DNA of 7,954 bases from NCBI GenBank assembly GCA_946482355.1, contig CAMLRE010000080.1:1-7954 (forward strand), given 5' to 3'. Source of the stretch: an uncultured Bdellovibrio sp. GTDB taxonomy: Bacteria > Bdellovibrionota > Bdellovibrionia > Bdellovibrionales > Bdellovibrionaceae. The stretch's first letter is position 1; every line of letters begins with the position of its first letter. A model generated the notes under the pieces. That model saw nothing but the letters and a program-made list of their open reading frames with translations. It was not told the origin of the DNA and did no database searches. Of the stretch, positions 1 to 5,731 are shown in pieces. The position numbers and the translations under genes were made by a program.

Positions 1-1213
1 ACGGTACAGCTTTAGCTTTTGAAGATTCAGCAAGTTTGCTACGACGTAAATCATCGTAAGTGTACTTGATGTAAGTCTCAAGAATACCTTTATACATGAT
101 CACGCGACCACTTAAAATTTCACCAGTTAATGGGTTAGTCGCTGTAGGGCCGTAACCAAGAACGCTAGAAGCTGAAGGGTCTTCAACTAATACGATCATG
201 CTGTTTGTGATGTCACCTGGAACTTGACCACTGTTATCATGTAACTTCACACGGAAGTTAACATTTGCTTCAGCTAAACCTTCGTTAATACGGTCAAATG
301 CAAGGTAAGTCGCCGCACGAACGTCAGCATTTTCAGGTTTGGCATAGTTAGCATCTAAATAGTAATCAATCGTTTTGCGATTTGGATTCCAGTGGTTCAT
401 TAACACTTCTTTGTCTTTTTCAGAAGAGTTGTTGTCCACATCCATTTTAACATTTTCAGTTGAAAAGAAACCGAATGTACCGTCGTCAGTTGTCGGGTAT
501 TTAACGGCTTTAAAATCCTGAGAAGCAATCGATTTAAGTTTCACAAAAGAGTAATGGTAAACTTGTGAAAAGTTTAAATCAGAAAGTTTGTTAAGTTGCG
601 ATACGCAATCGATTCCGGCTGTGAAAGTTCTTTCAACCTGGAAGTTGATTTTATCGCCTTTCATTTCATAACCTAAGAACTTGCTGCTTGATTCACGGTA
701 GCAGTTACCAGTGAATAAGTTTTCAAGTTCGATAGGTAAAGTGTTTGTCTCGATAATTCTGGCGTTATCAAAATCAGGTTTAAATTCAGAACGGGCGTTC
801 CATTTTAAATCTGAATCTTTTGTTTCAGATTGAGTGCAATCGCCGTATTTATCTTCAGCACATTTAAATTGAATATGCTCAACCGGGATTTCCATCACCA
901 GCTTTTTATTTGTTGCGTTGGCATCAAAGCGTGATTCACGGTCAAGCTCTAACACTTGAAGCGTTTTTTCAGTGAATTGAAACTTAACTAGTTTTTCTTC
1001 ACCTTGCCAGTAAGGGCGGGCTACGTCAGATGTACGCGTTGAATTCGCTGTAGAAGGAACATAAAGATATTCAGCGGCCGTGTCGATTTGCGATTTAGCG
1101 TGAACATCGTCATGGTTATCATAGTCATAAGCCACTTTTTTTGTACAACCGGCAAAGATTGCCAGCGACATTAAAAAGGCTGCCCCAATTCTCGAGTGTT
1201 TATATGGTTTCAT
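1..1213 (-). CDS. Lipoprotein, putative EcxA/DUF5117-type zinc metalloprotease (partial, C-terminus missing)
   Basis: The frame is open from the ATG at 1213 to the window edge, giving 404 residues. Residues 1-23 form a lipoprotein signal: basic start MKPYKHSR, a hydrophobic core, then IFAGC with Cys23 as the lipidated residue (Phe at -3 is a slightly unusual lipobox). The +2 residue is Thr, which fits outer-membrane sorting. Residues 282-286 (IDYYL), the following helix-like stretch with LAFDRINEGLAEANV, and GYGPTATNPLTGEIL (353-367) resemble the region before the catalytic domain of large EcxA/DUF5117-type zinc proteases, where the family has IxFYL and GPSxxDPRTGEIL. The HExxH site would lie beyond position 1 and is not seen, so protease activity is inferred. 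GAGGG precedes the chosen start closely. An in-frame ATG at 1237 with its own AAGGA is an alternative. Its upstream neighbour on the same strand is a beta-barrel-like protein 65 bases away, probably in one operon. Confidence 0.8.
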   Translation of the reverse strand, partial: MKPYKHSRIGAAFLMSLAIFAGCTKKVAYDYDNHDDVHAKSQIDTAAEYLYVPSTANSTRTSDVARPYWQGEEKLVKFQFTEKTLQVLELDRESRFDANATNKKLVMEIPVEHIQFKCAEDKYGDCTQSETKDSDLKWNARSEFKPDFDNARIIETNTLPIELENLFTGNCYRESSSKFLGYEMKGDKINFQVERTFTAGIDCVSQLNKLSDLNFSQVYHYSFVKLKSIASQDFKAVKYPTTDDGTFGFFSTENVKMDVDNNSSEKDKEVLMNHWNPNRKTIDYYLDANYAKPENADVRAATYLAFDRINEGLAEANVNFRVKLHDNSGQVPGDITNSMIVLVEDPSASSVLGYGPTATNPLTGEILSGRVIMYKGILETYIKYTYDDLRRSKLAESSKAKAVP

Positions 1214-1278
1214 GTTCCCTCTCTCTTTCGTATTCATTTTCTTTAATCCTTAATCTCTTAAAACTTTAAACTCTTAAA

Positions 1279-2172
1279 TTAATATGAAAAATTCATCGCT
1301 ACATTTAGCTCTGCTGTTTTTTTATCAGTAAAGCTGATGTTTGAATCAATACCGTTGGCCTTTAAAGCACTGCCACCGTTAGAGATTCCAGTTGAAATAC
1401 TGAAGTTATCAGATAAGCCGTAATCTAAATCGATCGACGTATCGTATGAGTATTTTTGGTTGTTATCGTAATTAATCGCTGTTCTGTAGTTACCCGCGAT
1501 ACTTAACGTTAAGCTATCAGTAAATTGTAAATCTAAAGTAAGGCCTTGAGTGATACCGTAAGCATTGTTGTTAGCGCCATCAGCATTGATGTTGTATTCA
1601 TGAAAGTTACGTTGAACAGCTAATACTCCACCCATTGTAAATGGAAGAACAGTGTTTTTGTTGTTGTAACGTAATGAAGTTCCCACAGCTACAGCGCCTC
1701 GTAAGCGGTCTGTTAATTGAGAATCACGGTTTGTCGGAACGATTCCGTCAAGACGGTTACTCCAAGTTAAATTTGGAGTAACTTCAGCTGTTTTATTTGA
1801 AAGGCGAAGAGTCGTATTCGACATATAGAAGTTTTCAGCGCCTTCGTGATCTTTAATAAAATTAGTACGAATAGAAAAAGTCGTCTTATCTGTTAGTTTT
1901 GCTGACGGAATTAACGATAAAGACGTTGAAGAAGCTTTATCGTATTCGCCTTCAGCATACATATTAGATGCATAAGAAAGAGAAGCATCTAAACCAAAGA
2001 TCTTTTTAGGTGGCGTGGCAGTGACTACGGCCGTTGATGTATTCTTTGAAGGATTTACATCGGCTGCAAAAGATTTCGACGCCAAAAGGACACTGGCTAA
2101 GATTGAGACAACTACCGCTAATAGTGTCACTCTCGGTCTCAAAATCAATGTATTGCTCATTAAAGCCTGCAT
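1279..2172 (-). CDS. Predicted outer-membrane beta-barrel protein
   Basis: This gene encodes 297 residues. I chose the ATG at 2172 because AGAAGGA lies 4 bases upstream; the longer frame begins with TTG at 2205 and has no convincing ribosome site. Residues 1-36 are a signal peptide: Arg12 and Arg14, a hydrophobic stretch from about 15 to 31, and a signal peptidase I site after SKSFA-A36. A short Thr/Ala/Pro-rich linker follows. The rest alternates polar and hydrophobic residues in strand-like segments rich in Ser, Thr, Asn and Tyr (for example DASLSYASNMY and ELNVAMNFSY). The protein ends in an aromatic residue (Tyr), as outer-membrane barrels recognised by BamA often do. No cysteine or enzymatic motif is visible. 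The family is not recognised; it could be a structural barrel, a porin-like channel or a partner of the lipoprotein encoded next. Export is well supported, barrel topology fairly, function not at all. Confidence 0.82.
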   Translation of the reverse strand: MQALMSNTLILRPRVTLLAVVVSILASVLLASKSFAADVNPSKNTSTAVVTATPPKKIFGLDASLSYASNMYAEGEYDKASSTSLSLIPSAKLTDKTTFSIRTNFIKDHEGAENFYMSNTTLRLSNKTAEVTPNLTWSNRLDGIVPTNRDSQLTDRLRGAVAVGTSLRYNNKNTVLPFTMGGVLAVQRNFHEYNINADGANNNAYGITQGLTLDLQFTDSLTLSIAGNYRTAINYDNNQKYSYDTSIDLDYGLSDNFSISTGISNGGSALKANGIDSNISFTDKKTAELNVAMNFSY

Positions 2173-2249
2173 ACGTTCCTTCTGGGCTGGAATCAAAATT
2201 TCCAACCAACTCTTGTTATGGAACTATGCGAGACGCGTGCCTAAAGAAT

Positions 2250-2278
2250 TTAACAAACTTGAGTTTTCCCCCTAATAT
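2250..2278 (+). promoter_or_regulatory. Sigma70-like promoter for rnhA
   Basis: TTAACA (2250-2255, five of six matches to TTGACA) lies exactly 17 bases before TAATAT (2273-2278, four of six matches, keeping the key T, A and final T). Transcription would start near A2285 or A2287, that is at or just before the rnhA start codon. No Shine-Dalgarno sequence is present upstream of that ATG, which agrees with a leaderless transcript. This is a sequence prediction only. Confidence 0.5.
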
Positions 2279-2286
2279 TGTGTCAT

Positions 2287-3024
2287 ATGAAATTTATCGT
2301 TTACACGGACGGCGCTTGCTCAGGCAACCCAGGCCCTGGCGGCTGGGGAGCTATTGTAGGCTCAATACTGGGAAAAAAAGTAGAAATTAAAGAGCTAGGT
2401 GATAGTGATCTGGCTACCACAAATAACCGTATGGAATTAGGCTCTGTGCTGGCAGCTCTTCAGTACATCGATCAACAAGTAAATAACTCTGATTTTTCAA
2501 TCCAGATTTACACTGATTCTGTCTATGTCATTAAAGGAATCACGCAGTGGGTTTTCGGGTGGAAAAAACGTGGCTGGAAAAACGCTGAAGGCGCTGATGT
2601 AGTAAACCAAGATATTTGGGAAGCTTTAGATGCTGTAGTCTACAAATTACAGAAGAAAATGAATAACAAAATTAAGTGGGATTATGTGCGCGGCCATCAA
2701 GGTACTCCGGGCAACGAACGCTGTGATAAAATCGCTGTGGCTCTTTCAAAAAATGATTACGTGAATCTTTATCACGGTTCAGGCGAGAACTATCTCTTTG
2801 ATATTTTGACACCACCTCCGACAGAACCACTGCCAGAAAATAAGTTTGTGAAATCTGAAAAACCTAAAACGCAGTGGTATGTGGTTTTAAAAAATGGAGT
2901 CATTACTCGGTTTAAAACTTGGGGCGAGTGCGAGGCTTCAGTAAAAGGCGCTCCAGGAGTGAAGTTTAAGAAAGTCACTTCTGAAGCTGAAGAAGCGGAA
3001 GTTTTAAAAGGCTGGGGAAGATAG
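2287..3024 (+). CDS. rnhA: Ribonuclease HI with C-terminal RNA-DNA hybrid-binding domain
   Basis: This 245-residue enzyme cleaves the RNA strand of RNA-DNA hybrids (R-loops, primers) in the cytoplasm. The catalytic domain covers residues 1-157. It starts YTDGACSGNPGPGGWG and contains all the carboxylates of E. coli RNase HI: Asp8, Glu50 (in TTNNRMEL), Asp77 (in YTDSVYV) and Asp147, plus the flexible-loop His137 (VRGHQG). The basic protrusion WKKRGWK (92-98) is also kept. A Pro-rich linker (about 172-195) leads to a domain at 196-243 that matches the Cauli_VI/RHBD hybrid-binding fold. It has Tyr198, Trp212 (TWGEC) and FKK (227-229) in the positions that bind the hybrid in human RNase H1. In most known enzymes this domain is N-terminal, so the order is reversed here. 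The ATG at 2287 is preferred over an upstream in-frame TTG at 2278, because the protein then begins MKFIVYTDG like its relatives. The gene converges on the next one with a 2-base gap. Confidence 0.96.
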   Translation: MKFIVYTDGACSGNPGPGGWGAIVGSILGKKVEIKELGDSDLATTNNRMELGSVLAALQYIDQQVNNSDFSIQIYTDSVYVIKGITQWVFGWKKRGWKNAEGADVVNQDIWEALDAVVYKLQKKMNNKIKWDYVRGHQGTPGNERCDKIAVALSKNDYVNLYHGSGENYLFDILTPPPTEPLPENKFVKSEKPKTQWYVVLKNGVITRFKTWGECEASVKGAPGVKFKKVTSEAEEAEVLKGWGR

Positions 3025-3026
3025 TT

Positions 3027-4187
3027 TTATAATCCGTAAGCATTTTTGATTCGTTCAATATGCGCCGGTAATACTTTGCCGTGCGCAGACATGATATCAC
3101 CGCGGTTATATTCATCGACATAGTCACAAGTTTTTTGATCAAACGATGTGTAGTAGGTATCCATTAACCCTAGAATATGACCAAACTCATGATCTACAGT
3201 TGAAAGTTTTGTTGGCGAAAACAATTGCATGAGGCGTTCGCCGTGGCTTACATAAGCGCGCTCGCCGGGGGTGTTGCTGATTTTAACAGTATAACCTTCT
3301 GTAGAGTTTATGACTTTTAAATTTAAACCCTGTGTGCCCCAAGTTTTTTCAAGACGTTCTGTGAAAAGGTGAGCGTCGCTTCCTAAAGCTTCAAGATTAA
3401 GTGGTACAACAAGTGTTCCGTTTTCAACTTTAATGCTCTTATTAACACGAAAACCATGGCGGCGGGCTCCGTAACCGATAGTTTCGGTTAGAAATTCTAT
3501 GCGCGCTCTTTTTGCTTCGACACTGTCGCTGCTCGACATGCGATCTAAAATGTAGCTGTGGTAAAGGCCTTCGCGTAGCCATTTTTCATCAGAAGCTTCT
3601 AACGAAATAGTCGTACAATTTTCGTTGTTGTAGCAATCCATAAGTACGGCATGAACGCGAAGAATGCGGTCTTTTTCGCCGCGACGAAATCCCGGGTGCA
3701 AAGCTGAACTTAAACGATCATCGTCTTCTAAAATTAATGAGCGTGCGTCAGCATTTAAAGACACCCAAAGCGTATTTGTTGGATCATTCTTAATAGCGTT
3801 ATAAGTAAAATATAAATCAGACCATGAATAGCGGTCTTCTTCCCATTGATCAGGATATTCATTAAATTTTTTATCGACGAATTCATAGCCGTTCATCATT
3901 ACAATTTGTGCATTAGGATTTTGTGATAAAAGCTGCTTCTGAAGATTAAGGATGCTAGCGCGATTGGCTTCAAGGGCTGCTGAAACTTCGAGAACCATTT
4001 GGCGTTGTTTTTTATCGCAATCGTAGAAAAGGTCTTCGTTTTTTTGGCCGTAAATTTCACTGGCTTTTTGATCAAGATCGCCTTGAAAAAGTTTACGGGC
4101 GGGTTCAGGGCTATTTCCGCTACTGCCACCAGGATTGCATGATGTTAAAAACGCAAAGACTAAGCTTAACAAAATGATTTTAGACAC
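3027..4187 (-). CDS. Lipoprotein metzincin-like zinc metalloprotease
   Basis: This gene encodes 386 residues. The start is GTG at 4187, with GAGGGA (4193-4198) 5 bases upstream. Residues 1-17 are a lipoprotein signal with the lipobox LTSC (Cys17); Asn at +2 favours the outer membrane. A Gly/Ser/Pro linker (18-30) follows. The C-terminal region holds a zinc site HEFGHILGLMD (333-343): His333, His337 and Asp343 are the likely ligands and Glu334 the catalytic base. A Met-turn-like DIMS (Met366) lies about 23 residues after it. The HExxHxxGxxD pattern with Asp as third ligand is known from snapalysin-type (M7) metzincins. The roughly 300 residues before it show no family I recognise; they contain scattered Cys residues (for example around 186-195) and may be an inhibitory or substrate-binding region. 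The protein probably acts on proteins at the cell surface or in the periplasm, or on prey if the host is a predator (inference). It follows the TolC-like gene on the same strand, but a possible terminator lies between them. Confidence 0.88.
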   Translation of the reverse strand: MSKIILLSLVFAFLTSCNPGGSSGNSPEPARKLFQGDLDQKASEIYGQKNEDLFYDCDKKQRQMVLEVSAALEANRASILNLQKQLLSQNPNAQIVMMNGYEFVDKKFNEYPDQWEEDRYSWSDLYFTYNAIKNDPTNTLWVSLNADARSLILEDDDRLSSALHPGFRRGEKDRILRVHAVLMDCYNNENCTTISLEASDEKWLREGLYHSYILDRMSSSDSVEAKRARIEFLTETIGYGARRHGFRVNKSIKVENGTLVVPLNLEALGSDAHLFTERLEKTWGTQGLNLKVINSTEGYTVKISNTPGERAYVSHGERLMQLFSPTKLSTVDHEFGHILGLMDTYYTSFDQKTCDYVDEYNRGDIMSAHGKVLPAHIERIKNAYGL

Positions 4188-4218
4188 AGGTTTCCCTCAT
4201 TTAGTAAAAGCTCTTTTT

Positions 4219-4247
4219 AACACAATGTTTGTGTTGTCTGACAGACA
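4219..4247. promoter_or_regulatory. Two adjacent palindromes upstream of the metzincin gene
   Basis: Two perfect inverted repeats abut and share one base. AACACAA/TTGTGTT has a 3-base centre (4219-4235), and TGTCTG/CAGACA is separated by a single A (4235-4247). They lie 32 to 60 bases upstream of the GTG start, where an operator would be expected. Neither is followed by a T-run on either strand, so they do not look like terminators. The binding protein is unknown and the sites could be chance. Confidence 0.35.
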
Positions 4248-4260
4248 GGTGTGCTTTTTT

Positions 4261-4286
4261 GTTAAATAAGCGCTCCTAAAGAAGCG
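4261..4286 (-). terminator. Possible rho-independent terminator of the TolC-like gene
   Basis: Read on the minus strand, CGCTTC-TTTA-GGAGCG (4286-4271) forms a 6-bp stem (one G-U pair) closed by a four-base loop. It is followed directly by the T-rich CTTATTTAAC (4270-4261). It begins 12 bases after the stop codon of the TolC-like gene. The stem is short and the T-tract interrupted, so termination may be weak or partial. Confidence 0.45.
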
Positions 4287-4298
4287 AACGGGAAATAC

Positions 4299-5714
4299 TT
4301 ACTGTACAAGATTTTGATACTCGATCAGGGTTGTCGTGTAGTTTCCTAAAGCGTTGATCGCGGCCACTTCGGCTTGGATCTTTTTATTGAAAGCATCAAT
4401 TAAAAAGCTAATGTCTGTTCTTCCTTGAAAGTACGTCACGTTTAGTTGTTTTACTGCTTCTGTTCTGTATTTAACTACGTTTTGAGTTGTTTCAACATTT
4501 GCGTAAGCGTTTTCTAGTTTTTGTCTTGTGTTTTCGATTTGTAGTTTTAGATCGTTTTCGGTTCTGGCAAATCGGGCTAGTTCTACTTCTTGAGTAGCAC
4601 GGCGTAATTGTTTTTCGGCTTTGTTTAAATCATCGCCAAAGAAGTAATCTAATTTTACACCGATGATGTATTTATCTTTTGGATCATCTTTCATTTCGTT
4701 GAATGATTCAGATTGTGACGGATCTAAGCCTTGGCCTGTGTACTTGCCGTAGACACTAACTTTCGGGTGATCTTTTAGGCTTGTTGATTCATAGCTAGCT
4801 ACGGCTGATTCAGTTTTTAATTGTTGGACTTTGTATCGGCGCAATGATTTTACGTCGCCTTGAAATTTGATCGGTAGCGGTTTTACTGTGTTTTGTGGTA
4901 TTGTTAATTCGATTTGTTGTTCAGTTGGAATATTTAACGCTGTCTTTAGCTGCTGAAGGTTTGTTAATAGCGCGTTTCTATCTTCTAACCAAGTTTGTTT
5001 GCGAGTTTCATATTCGGCTAGGGCTTGTTCAACTTCGCCAGCGCTGGCGTAGCTATTGGCTTTTTTACTTTTAACGTTGGCTACTAAGCGGCCGTATTTT
5101 TTTAAAAGATCTTCGTTTTCTTGAACTGATTTTTGGCTGGCTTGCACTCTCCAGTACAAAGCTAGAACATCTTTTGTGTTATCTAGAAGATCGATGTCTG
5201 TTTGAAGGCGTGTGCGTTCAACTTCAATTTTTGCGGCTTTTAAAGCCTGCATTTCGCTATTTGAAAAAATATAGGGGTAAATATTTTGTTCTACACCTAG
5301 AGTATAGTAGTTCTGGGCGTAGTTTGTCGTATTTGAATCGTAATCGACGTTTGTGTACTCAAGACTTGTTGCTGTACCTGTATAAAAACGTTTGCTTAAG
5401 ATCAAAGTTTTTTTCGTTTTGTCAGAATCAGGAATTGCAAACGTTGAAACAGATTCAGTCTTATCTTTTTCTAATGAATAATCGAAGTTTAAATTTAAAC
5501 GGTAACTTCCGTTTAAAGCTTGATACGTGAATTCGCTAGAAAGGTTACGGTTTTCAAGTTCTTGGTAATTTAAGCTTTGCGATTGAACTAGTCGAATTAC
5601 ATCATCTTCGCTTAATTTCAGAGGAGAAACATCTGACATAGCGGGTTGTGAAACTAAACACAACATCGACAAAGCGATGTTTCTTACATAGGATTTATTC
5701 AAAGCTGTAAACAT
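4299..5714 (-). CDS. TolC-family outer-membrane efflux channel protein
   Basis: This 471-residue protein is close to the usual family length. It forms the trimeric outer-membrane duct of tripartite efflux or type I secretion systems. Residues 1-27 are a signal peptide (Lys7/Arg11, hydrophobic 13-22, cleavage after PAMS). The two-fold OEP repeat is visible: beta-strand segments at about 70-148 and 316-358, and long coiled-coil helical segments at about 150-262 and 363-468. The second repeat ends with the typical TYFQGRTDISFLIDAFNKK stretch (427-445). The first strand region is somewhat long and rich in Asp/Thr/Tyr. The ATG at 5714 has only a weak GAAG ribosome site. It lies 17 bases from the divergent RND transporter start, so the two are probable partners in one pump and may be co-regulated. 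Which substrate is exported cannot be told. Confidence 0.93.
   Translation of the reverse strand: MFTALNKSYVRNIALSMLCLVSQPAMSDVSPLKLSEDDVIRLVQSQSLNYQELENRNLSSEFTYQALNGSYRLNLNFDYSLEKDKTESVSTFAIPDSDKTKKTLILSKRFYTGTATSLEYTNVDYDSNTTNYAQNYYTLGVEQNIYPYIFSNSEMQALKAAKIEVERTRLQTDIDLLDNTKDVLALYWRVQASQKSVQENEDLLKKYGRLVANVKSKKANSYASAGEVEQALAEYETRKQTWLEDRNALLTNLQQLKTALNIPTEQQIELTIPQNTVKPLPIKFQGDVKSLRRYKVQQLKTESAVASYESTSLKDHPKVSVYGKYTGQGLDPSQSESFNEMKDDPKDKYIIGVKLDYFFGDDLNKAEKQLRRATQEVELARFARTENDLKLQIENTRQKLENAYANVETTQNVVKYRTEAVKQLNVTYFQGRTDISFLIDAFNKKIQAEVAAINALGNYTTTLIEYQNLVQ
5666..5694 (+). promoter_or_regulatory. Candidate promoter for the RND transporter, inside the TolC-like gene
   Basis: TCGACA (5666-5671, five of six matches to the -35 consensus) lies 17 bases before TAGGAT (5689-5694, four of six). 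It predicts a start near 5701 and a leader of about 31 bases containing the ribosome site CGGAG. It lies wholly within the signal-peptide codons of the opposite gene, which is unavoidable given the 17-base intergenic gap. Prediction only. Confidence 0.35.
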
Positions 5715-5720
5715 ACACTT

Positions 5721-5725
5721 CGGAG
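5721..5725 (+). promoter_or_regulatory. Ribosome binding site of the RND gene in the 17-base divergent gap
   Basis: CGGAG lies 6 bases before the ATG at 5732 and supports this start. The weak ribosome site of the opposite gene (GAAG on the minus strand, 5718-5721) touches it, so both initiation regions are packed into 5715-5731. Confidence 0.6.
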
Positions 5726-5731
5726 CTTAGC

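Noticed and set aside
1255..1278. Repeated CTCTTAAA (16-base period) in the gap between the beta-barrel and lipoprotein genes
   Set aside because: Only two copies in a low-complexity A/T-rich stretch; probably chance.
2173..2205. TTG start extending the beta-barrel protein by 11 residues
   Set aside because: It has no good ribosome site, and the ATG at 2172 has AGAAGGA just upstream and gives a normal signal peptide.
2015..2390. Plus-strand open frames across the start of the beta-barrel gene and the start of rnhA
   Set aside because: They lie antisense to the signal-peptide region of the beta-barrel gene and run out of frame into rnhA; their products have no recognisable features.
3022..3029. 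Possible shared terminator between the convergent rnhA and metzincin genes
   Set aside because: The gap is 2 bases and I found no stem-loop with a T-run around it on either strand.
3899..4129. Minus-strand 76-residue frame inside the metzincin gene
   Set aside because: It is an out-of-frame shadow of a gene with a clear lipobox and zinc site.
4219..4235. AACACAA/TTGTGTT hairpin as a terminator of the TolC-like gene
   Set aside because: On the minus strand it is followed by an A-run, not a T-run; the stem at 4271-4286 fits better.
5174..5530. Plus-strand 118-residue frame inside the TolC-like gene
   Set aside because: It is antisense to the channel gene and its composition (many Leu, Tyr, Arg, Cys) is typical of a reverse-strand shadow.
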